Numbered from the stretch's first letter, positions 37,290-49,248 are shown. The stretch is DNA of 64,000 nt from Casuarius casuarius (GCA_003342895.1 PTFA01000230.1:1068966-1132965), one strand, 5' to 3'. Program-made: numbers and translations. Notes: generated from the sequence alone by a model not told the origin.

Positions 37290-37467
37290 AACCAGGTAGT
37301 CAGTGCTTCTCACTGTACTGGTTTGATCCGAAAACCATCTTACAACAGGTGCTGTGCTGACAGCTGGAAGAGAAGCCTCCCCCTGCATGCCTTTGCCACA
37401 GAGCAGGTTGTGCGAGGTCCATGTCTTCTGCCAGGCGAGAGGGCAGAAAAGCCACTCTTTCATGCTG
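37290..37467 (+). other. Exon-like open segment (weak)
   Basis: It is preceded by a pyrimidine-rich tract ending 'tcttgtccttgcag' and followed by the donor 'ctg|gtaaga'. One frame is open for all 178 bases, entering in phase 0 and starting NQVVSASHCTGLIRKPSYNR. No domain is recognised. The opposite strand is also open for 130 codons over the same region (37125-37517), so the openness may reflect low stop density rather than coding. It could be an exon of an unidentified gene or non-coding RNA, or chance. Confidence 0.2.
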
Positions 37468-40400
37468 GTAAGAAGATGCCCAAAATTCTGATTTCTGTCA
37501 TTTGTGAGTGTTGGCAAGGATGATACTTAACCAACAGCTGATATATGAGACTTCCTCACAGCATTTTACTTCAAGACCTGAATGTTTTTACTTTGGTACC
37601 ATACGCAGAAGAATGTCCATGGTGGCAGAAGAGGAAGAATAACTTGAATAAATTGGTCTTTGAGCAGCAAGTAGCATTCTTTCTAAACTTTGGAGAGTCA
37701 AAACTCTGCAGCTTGGACATCCTGTTTGTCATCAATTGCACTTGATTTCGAGTTATTCCTCATTTGCTGTGTAAATGATAAGAGAATCAGAAAAATTTCT
37801 ATCGAGCTCTTACTAAGTGAGTAGAAGGTAATAATAGGATGCCTGTTTCTGGAAGAATCAATAGCCTAACAATCATCAGTGGCTGAAAGTTGTCAATTGG
37901 TACTTTTAAAATATAGAGGAGAGAACGTGAAAGTGGTGGACTAAACCCTAGAACAAGCTGGTGGATTCTTAATTCCTTCAAACCTAGACCAAAAGCCTCC
38001 CTAGAAAACATAGGTTGGTGAATGCAAACTTTTGTTTCAATAATGGTATGAAATGTAATAATGTATGAGATACTAGAGGTCAAAAGTAATAATCTGGAAG
38101 CTTTTCTAGCCATAAGGGCTGTGCATCTGTGAATGAAATCTCGTAGGTCTTAGGCAGATAAACAAAATAATAAGAAAATCAAATCCAGGTTGAGAAGGAA
38201 AGAATTAAGTTGTATTATCTACAGTCCTGTTCCAGATCTGTGAAACTTCTTTGTTGCTTGGCTGAATCCAAGGTTATATGAGTAAAAATATTTTCTTGTA
38301 GTGTCTTGTACCATCTACTAAGTTCCCAGTTATCATTCAGGCAATTTAAAACCAGAGGCTGTAGTGTTAAATAAATAACATCTATCAAACATTGAGGTGA
38401 ATGCTTTGCAGTGACAGATGAATTCTAGTTTAATATCAATCCAGATAAAGGTTAGTGGCAAGATCATCACTCTCAGCCACTTACTAAACCCAGGGCTGGT
38501 AACTGGGCTTCTCTGAGGGATCTTAAACTCATTCTTGTTATCCAAATGATGACCCCCCTCATCCCCAGACCACAGACTGGACTCTTTTCATGGCCACTGA
38601 GCGCCCCTCGCTCTCCCTTCATGCCAAGGGGAGCTGCAGGCATGCTTGTGCTTGTAACTGGTGCCTGTTGGTACTGCCAAATCACTTCTGTTGTGCAAGG
38701 GGGCTCCTGGGATGACAGAAGTTGTGTATACAACAGACTCCAGTGCAATTAGCGCTTTTCCACTAAGCAACACGGAGACAACTGCAAAGACCTGCCAAAT
38801 TCAATTTAGAAAGGAAAGTTGCAAGGATTGTATAGGAAAGCACCACTGCCCCACATCAGAGAAACACAAACAGCCTGAAGATATGAAACATCATTGAGTG
38901 ACAACTACGAGTTGTTCATATGTAAGTGGGTTATTATAAGGCTGAAATGAGACTCCTGAGGCATCAGAATAACACCAGAAACAATCTTGGAAAAGGTGGG
39001 AGTAGTGCTGTAGACTCTCATTGCTTTCACACAGCCCAGTTTCTCATCAAAAGTTAAGAACAAAAATGTATCTTCAAGGAAGAGAATATATTAAAGATAG
39101 CTGAGCTTTTGGAAGGATGCAAACGCCTCAGGAGAAATTTTACAAATGGAGCTCATTTGATGAGTAAAAATTGACTCTCCTGCTTGACCCAAACAGGATA
39201 TCAGTACCTGGAATCTTGTTACAGCAACATGCTTTTGGCAGCAACCAATATTTGCAGCATACTTTACATTATGTCCCAGTCACTGCCTGTATGTTTGTCA
39301 CCATATTTTTGCTTGAACTGTCTGGTGGTGTTAACTTTAATGGAACCTCACCCATTTGTCCAGATAGAGAATTTTTGCTGTGGGTTTAACTCTTGACACT
39401 TGAAAGTTGCTTTAAATGTGTCATTCTGGACCTTGGGGTTTTGATAGCTGTGCTTTGATTTACTGGAGGTGAGAGAACCCCATGATTTAAAACTGAAGAA
39501 GATCTCCATCTGCTTAAATTAAAATACACAAAATGAAGCAACTCAGGAACAATTAATTTCAATAATAATATTAGCTAGTTATTTCAGAGGCAAGTCTGGG
39601 TGACAGTTTAAATGTTAGATTTTGCAGCCATTCTTCATCAGGTGTGAAGCAATGAAGGCAGCCAGTTTTGCTGGAGCTTGGCTGATTAGCATGGACTAAA
39701 GAGTTGGCCTATGGCATCTTCTAAATCATTTTTCTTTGAAGCCTCAGTCATACCTTCACTCAGTTGTGCTGATTGCAGTTGCCTTTTCCTCACATGCATG
39801 CATCATGTCCACTCCTTTCCCACCTGAACAGGATAGAGTGCTCTCATTGTAGGATAAGGCCACATTTATATGCCTGTACAACTCCAGATTTTAACCTCCA
39901 ATGGCAGAACATCCACACTGGCAAATGAAAGAGGAGAGAGATTTTGACTGTAAAGCTGAGGTGTGTTTGAATGAGCAAGTTGCCTTAGTGTTCAGATTCA
40001 CTTAATTAGAGGCAATTTTTTTTCCCCTCTTGTCCTACCACTTTCACACCTGTAAGCAAGAGGGCTTTTTGCCTCCGGCTGTGAAGGAGAAGCAGACTCC
40101 CTTGTTCTTGACAGGGAAAGGAGGGGGTTGTTTATCATTTCACCCCATCTACAGCATCTGACCTGCTGTAGTGAGAACACCTGCGGAAGATCTGACGAGG
40201 AGTCAGTGCCTGGCAGAGTACGTGGTAGCAGGCTCAGCATGTAAAACTACACACTGACCAAATTCCCATCAGGGCCAGGCATGCATATTCCGTTTTGTCA
40301 AGAACATCTACCTGCTTCCCGGGCAGTAGCTACTCAAGATTAGCACAGCTGAGATAAGGAAACAGTTCTAGTAGATTCAAGGGGCCCTTAGGAATAATGA

Positions 40401-40519
40401 GTTGAGTCCCATCCATGCGTCCAACCCGTGTGTCCTGCTTGTGCATCCGACCCATACCTCCAGCAGCATCCCATCAGTGACCCCTCCTCATGGGGCTCCC
40501 TGTGGAGTCTGTAGTGTAA

Positions 40520-40610
40520 GTTATTAGATCTATTTATTAAATAGATTTATTTAATAAATATTTATTTTATTAAATCTATCCTTATCCTAATCTGTATTCT
40601 CTTTATTAAA
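40520..40610. repeat. AT-rich nested palindrome
   Basis: 'atctattta' and 'taaatagat' (40528-40546) are perfect arms around one base. They are followed by a second, imperfect pair beginning 'agatttatttaataaat' and ending 'attttattaaatct'. 'ttattaaatctatcc' then recurs twice (ending near 40580 and 40608), so palindromes and a direct repeat are interleaved. Confidence 0.75.
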
Positions 40611-41115
40611 TCTATCCTGTTTTAACCCCTTATGAACCTTGAGTGTCTCTCTGCTGGTACCTGACCCTCTCCTGCCTGTCTTGCAGTCACACCTGCTAAC
40701 GCTGTTGTTATGTATTTGAGCGTGAAAATATATTTCATAGTACATATGAGAGTTTGCTACTTCGACTGTTGAGTTCTTGTGGCTGTTGGTGATGCAATCA
40801 TGCTGGGAAGGTGCAGCTCCAGGCAGAGCAACTTTTCTTTGAACTCCTCCTGCTACAGCTATTAAAAATAGGTCAGGGTAGAGAAAAGTAGGTCTAGTTT
40901 TCAAGAATATATTAAGCTGTTCCATCTTGCATTGTAGGCAGACGCATGTTCAAGACAATAGTGATAGAGCCTGTCTTATGAACACTAACAAATATTTTCA
41001 ATCAAAACCAGCTGGATATACAAAATACAGTATCCTATACCAAGTGAAAAAGGTTAAGAATCTGACATTCCCATAGATAATTCCTTCTACAGCTAACTCC
41101 TTCCTCCCCTGCTTC

Positions 41116-41138
41116 AAAAAAAAAAAAAAAAAAAAAAA
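41116..41138. repeat. Poly-A tract (23 A)
   Basis: 23 uninterrupted A, then a purine-rich stretch ('ggaagaaagaaaaaag'). No retrotransposed body is recognisable upstream. Confidence 0.9.
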
Positions 41139-41488
41139 GGAAGAAAGAAAAAAGTCTGGCTGCTAACTTCTGGCTTTGTTTAATGGATTACATGGCACAA
41201 TGATAAATTAAAAAAAAAATAATCCCATGATAACAAATCAAGATGATCTGGTAAGCAGAGATTTGAGAGGTGTAAAGGAGGATTGTAAACTAAGCCAATG
41301 CATGAAAAAGATGAATACTGGATGGCAGAGAAATAAACTGTTTGGAGCTACTGTCTGAACTTCATTAAGGATATTGATTAACCAAAATGATGTACAGATA
41401 ATTTCCATGAGACTTGGACACAAGGAGGAAGTAGTTAGTTGGTTATGTTGGGTCATATTTTTGCCATGTGCCAAACTAGTGAATGAAT

Positions 41489-41528
41489 ACCAATGAAATC
41501 AATGGAGCTATGCTCATTTATATTTGTA
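41489..41528. repeat. Half copy of a palindromic repeat
   Basis: 'accaatgaaatcaatggagc' followed by 'tatgctcatttatatttg' resembles the right half of the sauropsid repeat found at 23560-23605 ('caatggagctacgctgatttacac'). Confidence 0.45.
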
Positions 41529-41589
41529 GAAGTAGTATATAACTATTTTTGTATGTTTTACAATGCCTCTATCTCTGTCTGAAGTGCAA

Positions 41590-41665
41590 GCCAAAATTTT
41601 CAAAAGCATCCAAGAAACGTATGTGACGTGAAATCCATTAAGTATGGGATCTAGGTACCTTCATC
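41590..41665. repeat. Decayed 'attttcaaaagc' repeat
   Basis: 'gccaaaattttcaaaagcat' and 'ccaagaaacg', then 'gtgaaatccattaagtatgg' and 'gatctaggtacctt' resemble a remembered sauropsid repeat built from 'ccaaattttcaaaagtgcctaag' and 'cctaggtgcc' blocks, possibly the same family as 13086-13205. The family name is not known to me. Confidence 0.4.
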
Positions 41666-43071
41666 ATGAGGCTCGTGAAAAGTTTATTCAAGTTCTTTTC
41701 TCATTTCAGAGGAAGATGCTTTAGGGTGATGGAAGAGATCTGTGGTGGTTTCCATGCTGTTGTTTCCCAATGCTCGTGAGGGAAAAAACATACCAGGAAA
41801 TTCTTTTTGTCTTAAATGAACTCAAAACCTCACCATCGTGGCCTTGTGCTTTTCTTCCTGTGGGATCAGGATGGTGGCACAGAGGGGAGAAAGAAGTGGG
41901 GTAAGTGGGTGCATGCCTCAAGGATTTGTTCTGTGAACCAGAGGAGATCATGGTTTGCCTTTTGTTCAGGAATTCCCCATACCTTTAGGTACTTTAACTG
42001 TGTTGTTTTGCGGGTCTGTGGCCGGTGGGGCAGCACTACCCGCAGCTGTAGTCATGGGAGAACGGGAGTCAAGATGGCATAATGAAAAGCTAGGCAACTC
42101 TTACTTCTTCCAGGGAAGTGGAAAACAAACTCATCCCCTGTAGTTGTGATAAAAAGCAAATAGGGTTTTCCAGGGAATGGGATTGGCCCCATGTTCTCTA
42201 TTTGTCCTGGAGCTGATACGAAGCCACTCCATTGTGCTTGGGGTTACCTCAGAGTGATACTAGTGCTTACGACAGCCCAGTTTGAGGCCATGTCAATATA
42301 TTATTGATGCAGTCATAAATCACTTTTAGTGTAGGCATTACACATGGATACATTCAGGTAACATATGAGGCAGCTCTTTACTCAACTGTATACTCTGACC
42401 TGATAATTAAAAATATGCCTTTACATTAATAATTTTCTGATTATCTCACAACTGATTTTGCCTTCCAAATTTACAGCAACTGATGTCAAAAAATAAAAAG
42501 AACAGATGCATGCACACACACACACACACCCCCGTATGACTGCAGAATTTGTGTGTGCTTTCAGTGAGGGTGTGTTTTGCTGGAAGCATAATCCAAAGGT
42601 ACTTTCCAGAAATGCCGGCGACTGCTCGATGCCTTGCTTTAATTTGTTGCGGCCATTACGGTTGCTATGATATTCTTGGAGCTCTCAAGGGATGGCCCTG
42701 ATCTGTGTTTGAGCTGGGCCAGTTCAGGCATTTTTCAGTAGTGCTGGCAGAGTTAAATTTGCTGGCCCAAGGTAAAAGAGTTAATGCCTGTCTGCTCCTG
42801 ACACCAAGCTGGGGAAGTGCCTTGAAAACCTGGGCTGGCAGCCTCTCCCTCTGTTACATGAGGAGAAAGTGGGGGAAAGTAACAAGCATTTCTAGAAGGC
42901 TGCTTTCCCCCCTCATCTTCCTGGCACGATGATTGCTCTTGCCCTTCTGCACCCCCTCTCCCTGCCCACAGCAGCAAGCGTGACTTTTCTAGGCACTGGC
43001 ATAGGCAACAGCAGGGAGTCTGCTGCCTTATGCAACTCCCTGTATTACTTGGCCTGAGTCAAAACACGCAT
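41666..43071. other. Non-coding, no gene recognised
   Basis: Unique sequence with a CA microsatellite (42513-42529). A few CpGs cluster at about 42610-42665, too few for a CpG island. Confidence 0.55.
42513..42529. repeat. (CA)n microsatellite
   Basis: Eight to nine CA units followed by a short C-run. Confidence 0.9.
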
Positions 43072-43165
43072 CAATCCTTGCTATGCCACTGATGTCTTGA
43101 AAAGGCTTGGACAAGTTCCTTTGCTTGGTATGACTGTTTCCTCATGCAGGGATGTTGGTATGCCC
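43072..43165 (+). mobile_element. MIR SINE fragment
   Basis: 'aatccttgctatgccactga' and 'tgtcttgaaaaggcttggac', then 'aagttcctttgcttggtatg' and 'actgtttcctcatgcagg' follow MIR: 'aatcctggctctgccactta', 'gtgtgaccttgggcaagtc', 'acttaacctctctgtgcctc', 'agtttcctcatctgta'. Order and spacing are well kept over about 95 bases. Confidence 0.8.
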
Positions 43166-45830
43166 TTGTCTCCTCACTCACCTCCCAGGGGGAGCTAAGA
43201 GGAGGGTTGTGATAATGACTGCGCTATTGAAGGAACTGAACATAGGGATTTATTTTTTAATCTCTTAGTTTCCCCAGAACATTGTTGTCCCTCAGATATC
43301 TGGGGGAGAGGCAAATAAAGTTGACAGTCAGGTTTCCTGCCAGTAATTCTCTTATTTTATATCAACTAAGCAGAGGAAAACTTGAGGGAGAGGAATGCAG
43401 TTCAGAGAATGATCTCGCTGAGGCAAAGACAAAACGCAGAAGCTAGAGCCATGCTTGAAGCCAGCTGGCCCCTTAGCGGGCCTGCTATAGGGCTCTCTCC
43501 AGCTGAAAATCAGCCTGCTTTACTTCTCCCCTTTTATATAAGACAGAGAAAATGGATGAATGTTGGATGGCATGACAAAAGCTTCACTTCAACTTCATGG
43601 GTTAATGTGTCCTACCTGAGTGAGTCCAGGAATAGCAAGAGTGTAACTTCATCTCGCGTTGGCAGCAGAGATCTGATTCTTTGACAGGCCGCCTTCCAGG
43701 GACTTTTCGGCAGACAATAAAATCATGAAACAGAGCTAGGCTTAATGGTTCTTAATTGAGGAAAACTCCCATGAAATGAGTGGGTTGTATATTGGGTTGC
43801 AGCCTGCAGAATTTGATCTGGTATTTGTTTTTGGACTCCTATTTTCTCTGTTTGAATATGATGGAAAAACTGAAAGAAAAGGAAAACAAGCTGTAGGGTG
43901 AATTTTGACAGCTTTGTTCCCTAGTTCTCTTTTGATGTTCCTAGTGGACTGCAAAGCAACAAGGAAATTTTCTGTGTGTAAGGAGTCCTGACCCAGCATA
44001 GCACTGGCCTAGTCAACTTCCTATTCTACCTTCATCTCTGTAGCATCTAGTGTAGAGGGTAGGGAAAAAGTAGATGTAACTGGAAGATTGCGTGCTGTGC
44101 TCCAACAGATCTTGGCTGGCAGGTAATTCTTTCAGCTCCATTCCCACCTGTCAGGAGCCCTGAGGTGGAAAGTTGATCTCGGGAGACACAGACAACATAT
44201 ATTCTTAATTTGGGAGTGGAATTGGATCTTTATAGAACCTAGTTACTACAATTTTTTGAACGCTAGAAAGAAAATGCAGGCAAGGAGAATAGAATGGGGG
44301 CAGGGGAGAACTAAAATTCAAGTGATCAAGATGTAGGTAAATTCTGCAAAGCAAAATTTTTCTTGACACTAGAGATATGGATGAACGTGCATCTTCTTAA
44401 TCTGCCTCGAGTGGTTTGGTTTTGCCCTCAAGACCATGAGAATCAAACTTCCTCCTTACCCCAGGCAATCAAGACAACAGGAAACAGATAATGGCACATT
44501 TCTGTCTCCACTAAAGAGTGCTCCCATTAAATTGCTTGTAGGTCTTTGGAGAGGTCAGTCAAAGCTTAAGCAACCCCCTGCTGTTTGACAACATCAGAGC
44601 TCAAACACCACGGTCCTGGAGAACTCTGCTCTTTGAAAAAGGGGGATGTTTAATTACCTTTTGAAAGCTGGCAGCAGGACAGGATGCAAGGATGTTTTCT
44701 TTCTTTTGTGTCGATTGAAGAGTTACTATTTTGGTACATGAGAGCAAGTAACCCACCGCACTAGAGGGGACTGTCCCTTCCTCTGACCTGCTGTCGGGAG
44801 AAAAGCAAAGGCGGGAGGATATTAGTGAAGGTGAGCCTGCTGCAGGAAGGAAGCCTTGACATAAGAATGCTTGTGGAAGGGGAGGCAGAGGCTCCCTATG
44901 CCGTTCTTAGTGCAGTATCGACATGTCGATTCTGTTTTCCTTTAAATATATATATATATATATATTCATTTATTTATTGGTTTTGCGTTGCAGGGAGGCA
45001 TCAGTGCAGTTGCAGGAAATAGACTGCTGTCACTTTAATGAAATTTGCTTTCATCATCAAAGGAACGGGCAAACTGGTTTCAGGAGTTTTAATTTTTAAA
45101 ATTGTAATGCATCTGCTCCCTCCCAGGGGCAGTCTTTCACAGCGCTTTGTTTATGCTCTTCAACTGTATCTTTTTTTTTTTCTTTCCCAAGGGTTTGCAT
45201 TTGTGGCATCTAAACAAGCTAAACAGAAACTGTGCCTCAGGGAGAAACATTCTCTTAGGTAATTGAAAATAAACTTGGATGGCATGCCTGGTGTTATACA
45301 CATTCAGCAGTGCACGTGGTGGGAACAGAGCATTAGACATGGTACCTACCACTGTAAAGAGAATGTAAATGCATGTGCCACATATGCTTGTGGTAAACAT
45401 AAAAGGGATGTGTCTGAGGAAAAGATCATTCAGTTTGGGTATCTCCAGCCAAGCCTGGCCAGGAGGCAGAGATTCCCTCATCTTCATTCATGTACAGTAC
45501 CTCTGGCCTGAGTGCCCTTAATGTGGTTGTTCCTCCTCTCATCAGCATTCATAGGGTTTTTTTATTGACTTCGTGGATGGGCCTGGTTCAGGAACACCCA
45601 GTGGGTAGCCTTGTGGTTGAATACAACACCTAAAGCAGTTTTATCTCACCCAGGGCATGCTGCCTGATCAGCAGGCACATCAGCTCAGTGGTTAGGGGAA
45701 ATGATGGGGCTTACTTAGGGCAGGTGTGGCATTGTACAGACATGGTGGTCTTAGGCAATGAAAATCTGGCTAGGAATAAAAGTTGATGCCATACATTTAA
45801 GAGATGTTTATCCACGGTGTAATATATAAG
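43166..45830. other. Non-coding, no gene recognised
   Basis: Unique sequence with a (TA)n run at 44946-44965. The plus-strand open frame of 100 codons at 43382-43684 has no domain. Confidence 0.55.
44946..44965. repeat. (TA)n microsatellite
   Basis: About ten alternating TA units, followed by 'ttcatttatttatt'. Confidence 0.9.
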
Positions 45831-45940
45831 GCACTGAGGTGGGAGAATCAGATCTAGGTTTGATCTGGCTATGGATTTATCTTTTCATCATGGGCAAATT
45901 ACATGATCTTTTTGCACTCTGTTCTTCAGCTGATAGACCA
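45831..45940 (+). mobile_element. MIR SINE fragment
   Basis: 'gcactgaggtgggagaatca' and 'gatctaggtttgatctggct', then 'catgggcaaattacatgatc' and 'tgcactctgttcttcagctg' follow MIR: the 'gagcactgg...gagtcagac' block, 'cctgggttcgaatcctggctc', 'cttgggcaagtcacttaacct', 'gtgcctcagtttcctcatctg'. The A box region and core are both visible though decayed. Confidence 0.7.
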
Positions 45941-46109
45941 CAATGCTCACTGGCCTTTGCTAACCTTTTGGAGATCTATTTGCACAGGTAGCCCAAAGCT
46001 CCTGTGCCTTCAGTAGCCATTGTCTCTGGTACTACTGGTTAGCTTTATTGTGGCAAGGCAAAGCAAGCGAGGCAAGAATTTAAACAATATTAAGAAAGAT
46101 TAGCCATGC

Positions 46110-46400
46110 GTCATGTGTTTGTCATCCTCCTCAGCACTGCATACATGCAACGACCAGTCTTGAAGGCCCTGGGCATGACAGGTCTTGGCAACCTGGACAT
46201 GCCCACGCGTGAGCTTGCTCAGCTGGACTCCAAGGACAGCCTCGGAACTGCTGCCCAAAAAGCTGCCCATTAGGCTTGGAGGTGTTGTGGGTGTTCTTCC
46301 TGAAACCTGTTCCACTGACAGTCTTTTTGGCTGGTATGAAGCAGGGTTCAGATACAAAGTCTGAAGCATGCAGTGTTTGGGCTTCATACATCCCCGAACT
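46110..46400. other. GC-richer block of unknown origin
   Basis: Two overlapping minus-strand frames (46100-46450, 116 codons, and 46131-46391, 86 codons) are open across this block, which is richer in C and G than its flanks and directly follows a MIR. I recognise no protein, repeat family or RNA. It could be a decayed processed copy, a regulatory segment, or an unnamed repeat. Confidence 0.3.
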
Positions 46401-48386
46401 GGAAATGTGCCATTTATTATGCCTGGGTGATTAGCTTTTATGCCACACATTAGGCAGAGAGATGTTGGCTAAGACAGGTAAGCAGGGCAAATTACATACT
46501 GATGGAATGCTGCAATGCTAATGGGCAGAAACAGACATGTAATGCATCTCAAATTTGTTGTTGCTGTTGTCGATGCTAGCACAGGTTTATTCCTTCTGGT
46601 ACAGTGCAAGTTTGGTGTCATGCACATGTGACAATTCAGTTTTCTCCATGTCTTCTGAAAATATTACTGAGAAGGAAAAAAAGAAAACCCTCAGCAGCAA
46701 ACCGTATATTGTACATCCCAGGTACTGTGTTGTCTTATCAAGAGCTGGTATACCTACGTAGGAGGGTTTGGCTTGTAGTATTTGAAATATTCTATGGGAT
46801 GCCTATTCAGGGTGTTGTAGAGCAATCCTCTATAATTCGTCACCCGTTTTCCTCATCAGCTCAAGCCTAGCTTAACAGGAAGGTTTGTATCTTGATTGCT
46901 CTGTGAACAAGGATATACCACCCTAGCCTTCCATCCCATCCTAGCTGGAAATACTTGTATTTTAATTTGTTCCTGACAAAGTGAACATTCAAGTCGAAAG
47001 TATTTCTGCTTTGCCATGCACACTAAGAATTTTGTGATGAGCCTGTTTGACAAAGAATTGGCTTCTTACCAAAAGTGAAAACAATAGACACCTATTTTCA
47101 GCTGGGAAAGCCACACTCAGTACATTCCCTGGCCAAGATAAAGCATTGAAGCAGCATGAAACAAAGTGCTCCAAGCACCCTCCATGGCTTTTCTTTTTTA
47201 ACAGATATGCTGACCAGCTTACCTCATTTTCTCCCACATCTCTCTTCTAAAGCATAAGCTATTGACTAAAAGCATGTTTTCCAATAGTCTAGGTTTTTCT
47301 TTCTTATTAGCTGAGTATTTACGTGCATGTTGCTTCTTGAGAACAGACATGGAGCTGTGCATGTTACTGAAGGAGATGTACATTCACAAACTTAGTAGGA
47401 AGTGGAGAAGTTCAAATATGAAAAAATGTTGCAAGGTAGTCTGAAAATGAAACCTTAGAAAATGTCTAACGTATCTTTAACTATCACTGTGTTCTTGGTG
47501 TTTACTCTTGCTATGTTTAATATGTGGAAACTGGTGACAGCTATTGGATCTCCAGAAAGATTACCCAAGCTTGAAATGCTAACTGTTCTAATTGATAAAA
47601 GAGGACTAACTTATCTTTGCATATGCCAATGGGTAAAAAAGAACAGTCATTCCACCTTTACACACTTGCACAGCTGTATTCAAAATATACTTTGCAGCAG
47701 TGACAAAAGTTGAAAGAGTTTTAGAAAGCTGTATTTGTGGAATGAAATGCATATGTATGTTCTGAGTAAGTCAGAATATTTTGCAGCTTTTTTTTTTTTT
47801 TAATCCTTTGTAAGTGCAGTAGTCCCTAGTAAACTTAGTCCAGGCAGGATGTATAAATACAGAATCAAAAAACAAAACCAAAGTAGTTCCTGCCCCAAGG
47901 ATCTTTTGCATGATCTATATGTTCTTGAATGTAAGCTTCCTTCCCCAGTAGAACAGTACCGTTATGTCATTTTTTTTCCCTTTGCTCTCCCCTCTTCCTT
48001 ATTGTCTTTGCCAATTATAAAGCACATGAAGGAATTGCTTTTTAATCTTCAAGCCCACAAGTTTCCAAGTACATATATTGCTGTGAGTCTTTTTATTCAG
48101 TGCTATGCTGATATCTTTCTGTAGAAGGAGACATTTTAGAAGAGAAGGAACTTTGTAAAGAGAGATGACTGGATGCCCTTGCCCACAAATTCCTGGCAGG
48201 TGAGAAGTGCATGCAGTGTCCCTGCAATCCAGCTGTTTAGAATTGTTTATTTTATGCTCATGATATGTTGTTTAGTTGGCAGTGGTGCATAAGATACAAC
48301 TAGTTTTGACTTCCAGTTAGACGGAGTGTGTGGAGCAACCCAAAGGAATCCCAACCACTTGTTGCTGGCAGAAAGCTAAATAAACA

Positions 48387-48418
48387 GTAGCAACACCTAC
48401 CTGTAGCAACACCTACCT
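48387..48418. repeat. Tandem duplication of a 16-bp unit
   Basis: 'gtagcaacacctacct' occurs twice back to back with no mismatch, followed by the start of a third copy ('gt'). Confidence 0.95.
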
Positions 48419-49227
48419 GTGTGGGTGTCAATTAATCACATCAATCAGCCAGATCAGCTAGCAAAGCCTTTTTCTTTCTTTCTTTCCTTTTGTTCCCTGT
48501 CGCCTCCCACCTGCTTATTTCCTGGTTGTCACTCCTGCTGGCAGTAGGGCTGCTGCTCAGCTAATCAGTAGGTCAAATGCCATTACACAGCCGAGTTGCA
48601 TAAACCTTGTGGTGCCTTTTCTCTGTGTCCTGATCACTTCATGCACTCAGTTCAGTTTCACAGAGGGTCCTTTTGAGCATGAATTTCTTCTCTTGCCTGG
48701 CTTCCTAAAGAAATGAGCCAAAACAAGCCTGTGTGCCTGCCTTCCATCTGAACAACCCTCCCAGTAACTTTAGAACTCATTGAGCTAGTTTTAGCTAGAT
48801 TTGATGGAGGAGTAGACTTTTCAAAGATACTCATTTCCTACAAGCTTTCTGAAATAAATGTGCAGCAGAGAAAATAAGTTTGTCATAGGGAAAGGTACTA
48901 TCACGAGCTCTTCTTTTTTTAGGCACTTGTAATGTACATGGGAGAGAGATTCTGAGTGATTGGATCATGGGAAAACCATCCATCAAAGCCTGTGTCGTCA
49001 TAAGCACCAGTGGTAGCTGGCTGCAAGACTAGTTTTTGTTTTCCAGTCTTCTGTTCTTTATTCACTCTTTATTTTATTATAGAGAGATGATTAACTTGAT
49101 AAAGTTTTATCCAAGCAAAAAAGTTTGAAAAGATACCATTCTTTCTCCTAAAATCAAAGGAGGAACATTGTTGTTGTCCTCTTTTCTCACCAGGATTTGA
49201 GAGTGCCCCCCTACCTTGCTCCTTTCT

Positions 49228-49248
49228 CCCCCCCCCCCTTTTTTTTTT
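49228..49248. repeat. C11-T10 homopyrimidine tract
   Basis: Eleven C followed directly by ten T. Such pure pyrimidine tracts can form triplex DNA and are prone to length variation. Confidence 0.9.

Larger units (their letters stand above)
37468..41488. other. Non-coding, no gene recognised
   Basis: Unique sequence. It includes an AT-rich palindrome (40528-40580) and a 23-A tract (41116-41138). Small open frames at 38473-38897 on both strands overlap each other and have no domain. Confidence 0.55.

Noticed and set aside
37125..37517. 130-codon minus-strand open frame
   Set aside because: No domain or signal, and it overlaps a plus-strand open segment. The plus-strand interval was kept as a weak candidate only because it has splice-like borders.
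41116..41138. Poly-A tail of a processed pseudogene
   Set aside because: No recognisable mRNA-like sequence or open frame precedes the tract, and no target-site duplication could be identified.
45137..46450. Minus-strand open frames of 116 codons each (45137-45487 and 46100-46450)
   Set aside because: The first is interrupted by a poly-T/poly-Lys stretch and has no domain. The second is listed only as a GC-richer block.
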